Source: Leptolyngbya sp. BC1307 (GTDB lineage: Bacteria; Cyanobacteriota; Cyanobacteriia; Phormidesmidales; Phormidesmidaceae). From it: DNA of 64,000 nt. The notes beneath the pieces are model-generated. The model did no database searches and was not told where the DNA came from. It worked only from the letters and a program-made list of their open reading frames with translations. Position numbers and translations under genes: made by a program. Position 1 is the stretch's first letter. Every line of letters begins with the position of its first letter. Location: NCBI RefSeq assembly GCF_002286735.1, contig NZ_NRTA01000001.1, positions 230,698 to 294,697 on the forward strand, given 5' to 3'. Below are positions 17,400 through 26,740 of this stretch, one piece after another.

Positions 17400-19622
17400 A
17401 TGAAATCAAAGGACTCCTTTACTCAAGAGATTGAGATCGATCTGCAAAAGTACTGGCTCGTCCTCAAACGACGCTGGCCAATTGTCGTTCTGACTTGTGC
17501 GTTGACGACGGGGCTAGCCGCTTTTGTGGCGAGTTCCCAGCAGGCGGTCTTCAGAGCCAGAGCTAAACTTCTCATTGAGTCCAATCAAGCCTCTTCGCTG
17601 ATCGGCTTAGAGGGAGCCTCTAGAGAGCTGACCGCACTGACCAGCCAGGCAGACCCGATCGATACGCAGATCGAGGTATTTAAGTCGATCCCGATTGCGC
17701 AAGCAGTGATTGACGAGCTGCAGATGGAAGATGAGGCGGGCGAACCACTGGAGTCATCAACCTTTTTAAACTATTTAGACGTGAGGGCGATTCCAGGCAC
17801 TGACGTACTTGAGATTGGCTATCGCGCGGCTGACCCGGAGCTGGCAACAGCGGTTGTCAATACCATTATGGGGGTCTACATTCAGAACGACATTCAGGTG
17901 AGCCGGGCAGCTGCCTCGTCAGCCCGAGAATTTATCAAAGCGCAGCTCCCTGAGAGTGAGCGAGAGGTAGACGTTGCCGAGTCAGCGCTGCGCCAGTTTA
18001 AAGAAACCAATCAGATCGTCGATCTCACTGAGGAGGCGTCAAATACCGTTCAGGTGCTCTCCGGGCTGGACGACTCGATTATTCAGATTCAAGCTGAGCT
18101 AGCCGATACGACGGCCAGAGCTAACGAGATTCAGCAGCGGCTCCGTCTTAGCTCGGCGTCAATCTATGCCGTGGGTCTAGTCAGCGAGTCGCCGGGTGTG
18201 CAGGAAGTCTTAGAAAAGCTACAGGTGGTGCAGTCTCAGCTAGCGGTTGAACGAGCCCGGTACGAAGAGGGTCATCCAGCGATCGCCACTCTACGACGCC
18301 AGGAAAGCTCCTTAACCGCGCTCGTACAGCAGCGCGTCGGCTCGGCGCTCGGTAGCAACAGTGCGGCTCTGCCCGACGACGATTTGCAGGCTGGTGAACT
18401 AGAGCTGTCTCTTATCTCAGAATTTTTGGCGCTAGAGGCTACCCGGTCGGGGTTAGCGCAGCGGCTAGCGGCCCTTGCGAATGCTCAGCAAGCCCAGGGT
18501 GTCCGGGCGCAGGTACTGCCCAGCCTCGAAAAGCGGCAGGGAGAGCTAGAGCGCAACCGCAGTGCCGCCCAGACGACCTATGAAACGCTGCTACAAAACC
18601 TGCAGCAGACGCAGGTGATTGAGAACCAGAACGTGGGGAATGCGCGGATCGTTTCTCCGGCACTGATTCCGGACGATCCGATGCCGGTACCTAGTAAGCT
18701 CTATATTGCTGCTGGTCTGATAGCTGGCGGGCTGTTGGGCCTGGCATTAGCTTTTCTGCTAGACCTGGTTGACCGCTCTATCAAAACCGTTCGTGAAGGG
18801 CAAGAGCTTTACGGCTATCCGTTAGTTGGGGTAATTCCGGCCTGGAAAAAGCTGCCAGGGCGTTCTAAAGATATAGAGCTGCCGTCTGTGCTGGTAGGAG
18901 AACCTCAACCTTTGCCAATTATTGAGTCTTACCAGGCATTGCAGGCAAATCTCAAATTCTCGTATTTGGATAAGCCGCTCAAAACCATTACGGTCACCAG
19001 CTCGGTTGCTGGCGAGGGTAAGTCAGAAGTCGCCGCTAACCTGGCGCTCACGCTGGCGCAGCTAGGGCATCTGGTCTTAGTGATTGACGCCGACATGCGC
19101 AATCCTGTGCAGCATCACATCTGGCAGGTTTCTAATTTGCAAGGATTGAGTAATGCGGTAGCGGGTCAGGTACCGCTTAAAGAGGCGATTGTTCGCCAAG
19201 AACCCAATCTTCACGTTTTGCCGGTGGGCGTGATTCCGCCCAATCCATTGGCCATTCTAGAATCTCAGCGAATGTCGGCGCTCTTACGAGAGTGTGAGAC
19301 TATCTACGACTATATTATTGTCGATACACCGGCTGTTTCGGGCCGGGCAGATACCCTGACGGTGGGTAGAAGCACAGACGGTGTTTTGGTGGTGATGCAG
19401 GCCGGCCTCACCGATATAAACAGCATCAACGCGACTAAAGTCATCCTGTCGCAGTCTCAGCAGAGAGTTTTAGGGCTAGTCGCCAACGGCGTCAAGGTTA
19501 GCAGCCAGCCTGATCACTATTTCTACTACAACCAGGAGTATGTCATCAGGCAAAACCAGGAGAGTTCGCTGAGTCTCTCAAACCAGCTTAATCACGCGGG
19601 TCACACCCGCGAAAAAGTCTGA
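17400..19622 (+). CDS. Wzc-like polysaccharide co-polymerase with C-terminal tyrosine autokinase
   Basis: 740 residues from ATG 17400; a TTG at 17376 is less likely. Wzz domain with first membrane helix (RWPIVVLTCALTTGLAAFVA), long periplasmic coiled coil (~170-440), second helix (LYIAAGLIAGGLLGLALAFLL), then a BY-kinase: Walker A TSSVAGEGKSEVAANLA, Walker A' LVIDADMRNP, Walker B YIIVDTPA. A short tyrosine cluster (HYFYYNQEY) sits near the C-terminus. It controls chain length and export of exopolysaccharide through cycles of tyrosine phosphorylation. It is followed by the Wza-like export gene (42-bp gap) and a GT2, so it heads an export operon. Confidence 0.94.
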   Translation: MKSKDSFTQEIEIDLQKYWLVLKRRWPIVVLTCALTTGLAAFVASSQQAVFRARAKLLIESNQASSLIGLEGASRELTALTSQADPIDTQIEVFKSIPIAQAVIDELQMEDEAGEPLESSTFLNYLDVRAIPGTDVLEIGYRAADPELATAVVNTIMGVYIQNDIQVSRAAASSAREFIKAQLPESEREVDVAESALRQFKETNQIVDLTEEASNTVQVLSGLDDSIIQIQAELADTTARANEIQQRLRLSSASIYAVGLVSESPGVQEVLEKLQVVQSQLAVERARYEEGHPAIATLRRQESSLTALVQQRVGSALGSNSAALPDDDLQAGELELSLISEFLALEATRSGLAQRLAALANAQQAQGVRAQVLPSLEKRQGELERNRSAAQTTYETLLQNLQQTQVIENQNVGNARIVSPALIPDDPMPVPSKLYIAAGLIAGGLLGLALAFLLDLVDRSIKTVREGQELYGYPLVGVIPAWKKLPGRSKDIELPSVLVGEPQPLPIIESYQALQANLKFSYLDKPLKTITVTSSVAGEGKSEVAANLALTLAQLGHLVLVIDADMRNPVQHHIWQVSNLQGLSNAVAGQVPLKEAIVRQEPNLHVLPVGVIPPNPLAILESQRMSALLRECETIYDYIIVDTPAVSGRADTLTVGRSTDGVLVVMQAGLTDINSINATKVILSQSQQRVLGLVANGVKVSSQPDHYFYYNQEYVIRQNQESSLSLSNQLNHAGHTREKV

Positions 19623-19664
19623 GCCTCTATTCATCATTCACGGCTTCCCTTCGGCTTACTTGCT

Positions 19665-20846
19665 ATGTGCATATCTAACTTCAGACACTCTCATCGGCTT
19701 TTGATTATGCTGAGACTGCTTTGCTGCGCGCCGGCAGCTGCGATGCTAGTAGTTGTGGGAGGATCTGCGATCGCCCAAACACTACCAAATCTGTCAGATT
19801 CGCCAGTTGACGAGGCCCCTGGCGCAGAGACCCGTGGTGCAGAGACACCTGCTATAGACACGCCTGTAATTGACGCGCCTGTGATTAACAACCCCCCTCA
19901 AGCGCCAACTGTCTCGCCTGCCTACGCCGCCTCTGCCTACCTGCTAGGCCCCGGCGATCAAATTCAGGTCAGTGTGTACGGCTACGAAGAATACACCGGG
20001 CCGATGCTAGTCCTGCCCGACGGGACGATTACCTTGCCGGTAGTGGGCAGAGTACCCGTCGCTGGCCGCACGACCGATCAGCTTACGCAAGAACTGACGG
20101 TTGTATTAGACCGCGTTCTAGTCGATCCGTATGTTTCCGTTACCTTGGGTACGCTCCGGCCAGTGGTAGTCAATGTCTCAGGAGAAGTCTACCGGCCAGG
20201 GCCCACGCAGCTACGGGGCGCGACCAGCGCAGCGACCAATTCATTTTCTAACTCGTCAGACAATGAGCCGCCACCTTCTGTGAGTGCAGCGCTGATCGAG
20301 GCGGGCGGCGTCACCCAGACGGCTAACATTCGTGAAGTGGTCGTGCTGCGGGCGCTACCCAGCGGTGAAACGGTCAGAACTAAGGTCAACCTCTGGGACT
20401 CGCTGTGGGCTGAGTCGCTGCCAGAAAACATGCTGTTGCGCGATGGCGATCTGGTATTCGTCCCGCGTCTGGCAGAAGGCGATGTGCTCGATACTCGGCT
20501 GCTAGCGCGCTCTAGTCTATCGCCCAGCACTGTACGGGTCAGAGTCGTCGGCGAGGTAACCAGGCCAGGTGAAGTGCCCGTACCGCCCAATAGTTCGCTG
20601 TCGAGTGCGGTGGCGATCGCCGGTGGCCCCACAGACGACGCCAAACTCAGCGAAGTTGCCTTTATCCGCATGAACGATGCGGGTGAAGTAGAGCAAGAAG
20701 TTGTCAACTTAAGCAATCTGGTAGACGGCTATCAGGTGCAAGACGGCGATGTAATTGTTGTGCCTAAGACTAGTACCGGCTCAGTCTTAGACTTTGCGCA
20801 GCGCCTACTTGGCCCGCTCGGTTTCTTACTAAGGATTTTTGATTGA
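19665..20846 (+). CDS. Wza-like polysaccharide export protein (Poly_export/SLBB)
   Basis: 393 residues with an N-terminal signal peptide (CCAPAAAMLVVVGGSAIAQ; no lipobox Cys at the cleavage site). A Pro/Ala/Thr-rich stretch follows (~45-85), then the Poly_export domain (LLGPGDQIQVSVYGYEEY, LPDGTITLPVVGRVPVAG) and two SLBB domains (VNVSGEVYRPGP; VRVVGEVTRPGEVPVP). Such proteins form the periplasm/outer-membrane channel partnering Wzc. It lies 42 bp after the Wzc-like gene and 10 bp before a GT2 gene, clearly co-transcribed. The lack of a lipid-anchor Cys is usual in cyanobacterial homologues. Confidence 0.93.
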   Translation: MCISNFRHSHRLLIMLRLLCCAPAAAMLVVVGGSAIAQTLPNLSDSPVDEAPGAETRGAETPAIDTPVIDAPVINNPPQAPTVSPAYAASAYLLGPGDQIQVSVYGYEEYTGPMLVLPDGTITLPVVGRVPVAGRTTDQLTQELTVVLDRVLVDPYVSVTLGTLRPVVVNVSGEVYRPGPTQLRGATSAATNSFSNSSDNEPPPSVSAALIEAGGVTQTANIREVVVLRALPSGETVRTKVNLWDSLWAESLPENMLLRDGDLVFVPRLAEGDVLDTRLLARSSLSPSTVRVRVVGEVTRPGEVPVPPNSSLSSAVAIAGGPTDDAKLSEVAFIRMNDAGEVEQEVVNLSNLVDGYQVQDGDVIVVPKTSTGSVLDFAQRLLGPLGFLLRIFD

Positions 20847-20856
20847 ATAGGAAAGT

Positions 20857-21948
20857 ATGACGCATATCAGCATTGGTATCCTTGCCTACAACGAGGCAGC
20901 CATTATTCAATCGACTTTGGATGCTTTACTCACTCAAAGCGTCTTTCAAGATCCTCATATCACATCAGAAATTGTGGTGGTGCCCAACGGCTGTACGGAT
21001 GATACGGCAGCGATCGCTGAGGCTTATCTCAAGGGCACAGGCGATCGCCTAAACGCTAGCAAAGTTAGCTGGAAGGTATGCAACCTACCGCAAGCAGGCT
21101 TAGCCAATGCCTGGAACACTTTCATTCATGAGCTTTCTAGCCCGTCTGCAGACTACTTGTTCGTGATGTCTTCCGATATTCGACTGATAGAGCCCGAAAC
21201 TTTTCGATCAATGGTTCGTATTTTAGAAGACCGCCCGGAAGCGTGGGTTTCTGTTGATCAACGAATCAAAGATGTCGCCTTTAAAGAGAACAAAACACCT
21301 GCCGACTGGCTATCGCTATGGATTTCAAAAATTTCTGGCGGACATTCTGTTGAAGGCGAGCCTGCTTGGATCTCAGGTCAGCTCTCCTGTACAAGAACTG
21401 CTATTTTAAGAAAGCTGTGGCTACCCCTCACACTGCCCACTGACGACTCTTTCTTTTATACGATGGTAGTCACCAATTTCTTGACAGAGCCTCCTAAACC
21501 CGAGCGGGTGCTCCTTGCGCCTGCTGCTGCGCATACCTTTGAAGCCTATACCAGTGTAAGAAAACTGTTCAAACATGAGAAGTGGCTGATCTTCGGCGCA
21601 GCTGTAAACGAGTTGCTCTACACACATTTGCAGCAGTTTCAGCCGGTTCACAATTCAGATATCTGTTCATCTATTCGGGAGAGCAATCAAAAAAATCCTG
21701 TTTGGCTGAATGAGATGGTTCGAAAAGTTACTTTAAACAGTCATGGATGGTTTATTCCTAAGTTTATTCTTATTCGGCGATTCCAAAGCCTGCGATCAAC
21801 ATCTCTGGCTAAAGCAGTCATAATGTTACCCCTATCAGTAGCGGCCTTTTTAGTCGATGCGACGCTGGCCTTTCAGGTCAATACAGAAATGAACAAAAGC
21901 GGCGGACTATCCACCTGGAAAGGCTCTGGCAGCTGGGGGAAGGAATAA
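20857..21948 (+). CDS. Glycosyltransferase family 2 (GT-A fold)
   Basis: 363 residues. A GT2 domain at the N-terminus: ISIGILAYNEAAIIQSTLDA, EIVVVPNGCTDDT, and a nucleotide-sugar/metal region FVMSSDIRLIEPE (DxD is replaced by SSDIR). Later ISGQLSCTRTAILRKL and TDDSFFYTM resemble the acceptor-site region. A C-terminal hydrophobic segment (SVAAFLVDATLAFQVN) could be a membrane anchor. It adds a sugar to the lipid-linked EPS repeat. The ribosome-binding site AGGAAAG and a 10-bp gap to the Wza-like gene place it as the third gene of that operon. Confidence 0.88.
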   Translation: MTHISIGILAYNEAAIIQSTLDALLTQSVFQDPHITSEIVVVPNGCTDDTAAIAEAYLKGTGDRLNASKVSWKVCNLPQAGLANAWNTFIHELSSPSADYLFVMSSDIRLIEPETFRSMVRILEDRPEAWVSVDQRIKDVAFKENKTPADWLSLWISKISGGHSVEGEPAWISGQLSCTRTAILRKLWLPLTLPTDDSFFYTMVVTNFLTEPPKPERVLLAPAAAHTFEAYTSVRKLFKHEKWLIFGAAVNELLYTHLQQFQPVHNSDICSSIRESNQKNPVWLNEMVRKVTLNSHGWFIPKFILIRRFQSLRSTSLAKAVIMLPLSVAAFLVDATLAFQVNTEMNKSGGLSTWKGSGSWGKE

Positions 21949-21982
21949 AGTCGAGAGCGCTCTTGGCTCAGCACTAAAAGAG

Positions 21983-23176
21983 CTAATAGGTTATGCCTAT
22001 CGAACTGTTGAGAAAAGAGTTATCTAACTTTCTCTTCAGTAACTCAGTATCTGCATGTACGTCATCAGTTCGATGGGTTATATGGGAGCTGTCACCTTTA
22101 GAATAGTCAACCAAACAGTCATACCGCAGCCCTAGCAGATGGGAGAGGTAGTAGAAAAACGGAGGACTATAGCTGCCGTTCATAAATTCAATCACCTGAG
22201 TGCCTGGGCTACACCACAGTAGGTTAGCAAGGGCAGCGCCATGAGGCGCAACAATCACTGCGGCCTGACGGAACAGCTGAATTTGCTCATCAACCGTCCG
22301 ATAAGAATCTGGAATCACTTCAAAGCCGTATTGACTGACTAAGTCAATCACCTCATCTTGGTTTGAGAGGCGGCGCGTGTGCTTTCTCAGCAAAAGTAGC
22401 CGACGCTGCGGTGTTACAGGCTCAGGCGGCAAAAACCTCTGGCGCAGCAAAGCAACATTAGAGGGACTCACTCTACCAAAGCATTTTTGGTTATTCGACA
22501 GAAGCACACAGTCCGTCGTGATCCTGGTTTTGCTTTTGGTATCGACTAAAGCGTCGTGTCTTATGCCCAACTTGGTGAGATATTCACGCTCAAACTGAGT
22601 ATTGAGGATGGGATAACAAAGCTTAGCCTCTGCTAATACATCAGAGCCTAGCGCCTTCTCTATGAGGCAAAATTTCGCCAGCATTACAAATAAAAAATCA
22701 AAGTATCCTAGTTTTGCCAGATGCGACCAGGGGGCAATCACGAGCGGAAAGTGAAGCCGTCTGAGCTTCACAGGAAAGTCTCGATAGCCAGAAGTCGCCC
22801 CAAAGTCTAAGTCTAGTAAGGTCTTGTTGTTAACTAAAACGCTGCCAGAGCTACAAAGGCTGAGTTGCTTTATCTTGCCGCCGCGCTGTAGCTTCCAAAC
22901 ATAGTCCGTCTCATAATCTATGCAGTTAGTATTCATATACTCAGGACTGCGGAAAGCATTGACGCTCAAGGAGTGCGATTCATCTATCGGGTAGGCAGGC
23001 AGCTCTATCGGCGCGTCTTGCGATTCATACACCACCGAGTCTTGAAGCAACGCGACGGTCTCCTCTCGGTTGAGGGCACGTCTCCAAAAAGTCAAAATGT
23101 ATTCGACAACTGGTTTGGCGTAGCTTTTTGTGGCGTAGAGTAGAGCTTTCGTCCTATCTTTTAGACTAACTTTCAT
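21983..23176 (-). CDS. Glycosyltransferase family 61 protein, copy A
   Basis: 397 residues from ATG 23176. A frame to 23233 exists, but the start shared with copy B (MKVSLKDRTKALLYATKSYA) is preferred. The C-terminal half has GT61 (DUF563) features: RRLLLLRKHTRRLSNQDEV, VIPDSYRTVDEQI, APHGAALANLLWCSPGTQVI and FMNGSYSPPFFYYLSHLL. GT61 enzymes transfer xylose or related sugars. It is a tandem duplicate of the gene at 23265-24449, with a 311-bp stretch identical between the two. It follows copy B on the same strand, 88 bp downstream. Confidence 0.87.
   Translation of the reverse strand: MKVSLKDRTKALLYATKSYAKPVVEYILTFWRRALNREETVALLQDSVVYESQDAPIELPAYPIDESHSLSVNAFRSPEYMNTNCIDYETDYVWKLQRGGKIKQLSLCSSGSVLVNNKTLLDLDFGATSGYRDFPVKLRRLHFPLVIAPWSHLAKLGYFDFLFVMLAKFCLIEKALGSDVLAEAKLCYPILNTQFEREYLTKLGIRHDALVDTKSKTRITTDCVLLSNNQKCFGRVSPSNVALLRQRFLPPEPVTPQRRLLLLRKHTRRLSNQDEVIDLVSQYGFEVIPDSYRTVDEQIQLFRQAAVIVAPHGAALANLLWCSPGTQVIEFMNGSYSPPFFYYLSHLLGLRYDCLVDYSKGDSSHITHRTDDVHADTELLKRKLDNSFLNSSIGITY
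22086..22396 (-). repeat. 311-bp segment identical to 23359-23669
   Basis: Compared base by base with 23359-23669 I see no difference over 311 bp. It codes for the C-terminal third of the GT61 protein. The flanking parts of the two genes have clearly diverged, which points to recent gene conversion or unequal exchange. Confidence 0.85.
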
Positions 23177-23264
23177 GAGAAGACCTACTTGGTTGCTACA
23201 TCGAATAAGCAATCGGCCATTTTCAAGCGCCATCCCTATGGTAAAATTTCCTACGATTTGGCCG

Positions 23265-24449
23265 TCATTCTGTCACACAGTTGACAAGTATTTTATCTAA
23301 CTTTTTCTTCAGCAGTTCAGTATCTGTATATATATCGTTAGCATGATACGCTCTGTAAGAGCTGTCACCTTTAGAATAGTCAACCAAACAGTCATACCGC
23401 AGCCCTAGCAGATGGGAGAGGTAGTAGAAAAACGGAGGACTATAGCTGCCGTTCATAAATTCAATCACCTGAGTGCCTGGGCTACACCACAGTAGGTTAG
23501 CAAGGGCAGCGCCATGAGGCGCAACAATCACTGCGGCCTGACGGAACAGCTGAATTTGCTCATCAACCGTCCGATAAGAATCTGGAATCACTTCAAAGCC
23601 GTATTGACTGACTAAGTCAATCACCTCATCTTGGTTTGAGAGGCGGCGCGTGTGCTTTCTCAGCAAAAGCAGCCGTCGCTGCTGCGTCACAGGTTCAGGC
23701 GGCAAAAACCTCTGACGCAGCAACGCAACATTAGAGGGGCTCACTCTACCAGAACGGCCCTGGTTATTTGATAGAAGCATGCAGTCTGCAGTGATTCTGG
23801 TTTTGCTTTTGGTATCGACTAAAGCGTCACACCCCACGCCCAGCTTGGTGAGATATTCACGCTCAAACTGAGTATTGAGGATGGGATAGCAAAGCTTAGC
23901 CTTTGCTAATACATCAGAGCCTAGCGCCTTCTCTACGAGGCAAAATTTTGTCAATATCTGTAGTAGAAAATCGAAATATCCAATGCTAGCGTTGTGTGAC
24001 CAGGGGGCAATCACGAGCGGAAAGTGAAGCCGTCTGAGCTTCACAGGAAAATCTCGATAGCCAGAGGTCGCCCCAAAGTCTAAGTTTATTAAGATCTTGT
24101 TGTTAACTAAAACGCTGCCGGAGCTACAAAGGCTGAGCTGCTTTATCTTGCCGCCGCGCTGTAGCTTCCAAACATAGTCCGTCTCATAATCTATGCAGTT
24201 AGTATTCATATACTCAGGACTGCGAAAACCATTGACGCTCAAAGAGTTCGATTCATCTATCGGGTAGGCAGGCAGCTCTATCGGCGCGTCTTTCGATTCA
24301 TACACCACTGAGTCTTGAAGCAACGCGACGGTCTCCTCTCGGTCAAGAGCACGTCTCCAAAAAGCTAAAATGTATTCGGCAACTGGTTTGGCGTAGCTTT
24401 TTGTGGCGTAGAGTAGAGCTTTCGTCCTATCTTTTAGACTAACTTTCAT
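23265..24449 (-). CDS. Glycosyltransferase family 61 protein, copy B
   Basis: 394 residues with the same start as copy A (MKVSLKDRTKALLYATKSYA) and the same GT61 motifs (LLLRKHTRRLSN, APHGAALANLLWCSPG). Differences are concentrated in the N-terminal and middle part (WSHNASIGYFDFLLQILTKF versus WSHLAKLGYFDFLFVMLAKF) and in the last ~25 residues. Probably a donor- or acceptor-shifted paralogue, or redundant (inference). A 594-bp gap separates it from the GT39-like gene upstream on the same strand. Confidence 0.87.
   Translation of the reverse strand: MKVSLKDRTKALLYATKSYAKPVAEYILAFWRRALDREETVALLQDSVVYESKDAPIELPAYPIDESNSLSVNGFRSPEYMNTNCIDYETDYVWKLQRGGKIKQLSLCSSGSVLVNNKILINLDFGATSGYRDFPVKLRRLHFPLVIAPWSHNASIGYFDFLLQILTKFCLVEKALGSDVLAKAKLCYPILNTQFEREYLTKLGVGCDALVDTKSKTRITADCMLLSNNQGRSGRVSPSNVALLRQRFLPPEPVTQQRRLLLLRKHTRRLSNQDEVIDLVSQYGFEVIPDSYRTVDEQIQLFRQAAVIVAPHGAALANLLWCSPGTQVIEFMNGSYSPPFFYYLSHLLGLRYDCLVDYSKGDSSYRAYHANDIYTDTELLKKKLDKILVNCVTE
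23359..23669 (-). repeat. 311-bp segment identical to 22086-22396
   Basis: Partner of the repeat in copy A. The identity starts at GAGCTGTCACC and ends at CAGCAAAAG on the plus strand, with divergence immediately on both sides. Confidence 0.85.
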
Positions 24450-25043
24450 GAGAAAACCTGCTTGGTCGCCATAGTCCCAGAGACTTTTGACAAATAAAAA
24501 GCAAAGTTAAGACTCTTCGCTTTAGTGTCTATTCGAAGCATTGCTATTCAAAAGCGTTGCCTTCCAAAATATGGAAGATTGTACCATTTTTTAATAGGCT
24601 TTACGTTTCTAAGTCTGCTGAACTTGGATAGTCATGCAGTGATAGTCATGCAGTGGCTAATTACTCAGACGCATACCTGTAGAAAGTGTGCCTGACTGAC
24701 TGCGTTTTTCCCAATGGTTTAAGCCTGGTTCCAGCTCAGTTTGTTTGAGGCGGTTTAGGTAGGGGTCTTCTACTGTTGAGTGATGAAGCAATCAGGAGAT
24801 TGCGCAGGTTTTGCTTAAATAACGAATTCAGCATTTTGCCTATGCAATCTGATTCGTTATAAGCAAAGTACCAATGCTAATGGACAATCCTATTGCTTCG
24901 GGTTGGCACCGACGGGGCATCCTTTTGAGTTTGGCTTTCGCACTATTGATAGTCATAGCGTCTACCCGTTGCTTGTGAAGATATAAAAGCTGACTAGCAA
25001 ATTTTCAAGAATCTAAGTGTTTATACGGTAGTTTTTAAGTATT
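24450..25043. other. Intergenic region, about 590 bp
   Basis: Between the GT61 copy B start and the GT39-like stop (both reverse). It contains a perfect 14-bp tandem repeat (GATAGTCATGCAGT twice, 24627-24654). Next to it is a 44-codon reverse frame (24657-24791, TTG start) whose translation (PYLNRLKQTELEPGLNHW and so on) looks protein-like, but which has no recognisable family or ribosome-binding site. It may be a decayed gene end. The segment should also hold the promoter of the GT61 pair. Confidence 0.45.
24627..24654. repeat. Perfect 14-bp tandem repeat
   Basis: GATAGTCATGCAGT occurs twice without a gap, in a non-coding stretch. Confidence 0.8.
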
Positions 25044-26594
25044 TTATACTCTTCCTAACTTCCACAGCACATCAGAAATAATTGGCTGAATTGAGTATTT
25101 ATTTTTGACAGATTCGAAAAGGAAACCAGACGGGCTATATAGAAAGATGTCGCTGTAGCTGTTTGGTATGTCCGGCGTGAGCTGCGTTAGATTATCTTTT
25201 GGCTCCAGTAAAGGTAGATACCTGGTTTCTGGCTGAAGATAGTGGCTGAGGGAGAAATAGTTGATAAAGTAAGCGTCGCTGATAACCAGGGGAGAAGCAG
25301 CTGAGTTTATGATCTTGGCCACTTCATGGTGAATGTTCTGCTTGTCTTTTATCCACCACTCTTCAGCGGCTGTGTACTGGTAGCAAGAAAGGGTTGCAAC
25401 CACCAGTACCGCTATAGACCAACAAGCCCAAAACCTACGCGAGGCTGTTTGGGGGGTAAAAAGCTTGTTTGCCATGAAGCAGGCGACGGCTATATTGATG
25501 CCAATGTAGCTAGGAACGAGGTATCGCGCTTGTGTCGTCGCGATCGCCCCGAGCAAAGCGTCATGAATCCCCAGACAGAGCCAAGGAACGACCGACAGGC
25601 AGACAATAAAACTAGAGGTCTCTCTATCTACATTTTTGGCCACCCAGAACAAGATATAGATAACGGCGGCAGTAAAGGCCAGGCAGTACAAACCAAAAGC
25701 GGCCTTACCAAAGAAAGACATATTGTCATCACTACCAAAATCGACGACCAGCAGGCCGACGTTGCGCAGCAATGACTGAGGATAGATCAAAGGGCTAGGG
25801 GGCGATCGCTGCCCGCCTGCATTAGAAGGCGGATGAGTAATTAAAATTTGAATCCATGGCGAAAAAAGAATCAGGCTCGCGAATGAAGCCGCCGCGAAAC
25901 AGAGCAGCTTTCGGTCTGGCCGCGATCTAGTCAGCAGGTACGCCGCATGAGCAACCATAGTCAAGACTGTAAACATGAAGGTATACAGCCCTAGCGCCAT
26001 TGAAAGGCTGTAAGTCAGCCAGCCGATCAGCCGCCTGCTATTTACGGCACTGACTAGAGCAATGCACGAAAGCAAGGTGAGTGCTACCCAGAGACTGTAG
26101 GGACGGGCTTCCTGTGAGTAAATCAGATGAAACGGAGAAACCGCCATCATAGCTGTAGCGATCCAGGCAACTTGCCAGGTTTCAAATAGCAGCCAGCAAA
26201 GCCAAAACATCAAGGGCAGAGATAAAAGGCCAAAGAGCACCGAGAGGCTGCGCAAGACCCAGATAGAGTTGCCCAACCACTGAACCCAAGATCGCGCCAT
26301 CAGAAAGTAGAGAGGCGTAAGCTGCGGCTCAAAGTTAATCAGTCCGTCAATCGTATCTTGAAAGGTCTTACCGCTAGAGATACTCGGATACTGATAACGG
26401 GCGATATCCTGAAAAGTAACGATTTCACCCGTAACAAGCTGTGCCTTGACCGCTTCTCTAGAAAAGCCTGAAATCTGTAGCCCAGTGTATACTTCGTCGA
26501 ACCAGAAGACCTTTGAGTCAATGTTTGACGTTCTAAACACACAGCCTAAAGCTATCAGCAGAACCAACAACAGGCTCACCATTTTCTTACTCAT
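25044..26594 (-). CDS. Polytopic glycosyltransferase, GT39/ArnT-like (GT-C fold)
   Basis: 516 residues from ATG 26594, which has GGAGGA 9 nt upstream; a start at 26630 is also open. About 11-12 membrane helices. After the first helix comes a conserved acidic loop DSKVFWFDEVYTGLQISG, where the paired acidic residues fit the catalytic Asp/Glu of GT-C enzymes. Then comes LIYSQEARPYSLWVALTLL, the QEARPY signature common in bacterial GT39-like proteins of cyanobacterial polysaccharide loci. It would use a polyprenyl-phosphate sugar on the outer face of the membrane. It is downstream of the GT4 gene on the same strand. Confidence 0.84.
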   Translation of the reverse strand: MSKKMVSLLLVLLIALGCVFRTSNIDSKVFWFDEVYTGLQISGFSREAVKAQLVTGEIVTFQDIARYQYPSISSGKTFQDTIDGLINFEPQLTPLYFLMARSWVQWLGNSIWVLRSLSVLFGLLSLPLMFWLCWLLFETWQVAWIATAMMAVSPFHLIYSQEARPYSLWVALTLLSCIALVSAVNSRRLIGWLTYSLSMALGLYTFMFTVLTMVAHAAYLLTRSRPDRKLLCFAAASFASLILFSPWIQILITHPPSNAGGQRSPPSPLIYPQSLLRNVGLLVVDFGSDDNMSFFGKAAFGLYCLAFTAAVIYILFWVAKNVDRETSSFIVCLSVVPWLCLGIHDALLGAIATTQARYLVPSYIGINIAVACFMANKLFTPQTASRRFWACWSIAVLVVATLSCYQYTAAEEWWIKDKQNIHHEVAKIINSAASPLVISDAYFINYFSLSHYLQPETRYLPLLEPKDNLTQLTPDIPNSYSDIFLYSPSGFLFESVKNKYSIQPIISDVLWKLGRV

Positions 26595-26740
26595 AACAAA
26601 GTCCTCCCTAGTGAGGGCTAGTGATTTCATTTATCTTAAATCACTGACTCAAGTGATCGGCTGTTTGTGCCGTAGCAAAGACCAAAGCGCAGGTTTCTAC
26701 ACAGCATGTCAGCGGGCAACAGAGACGGGTTGTCGCGTTT

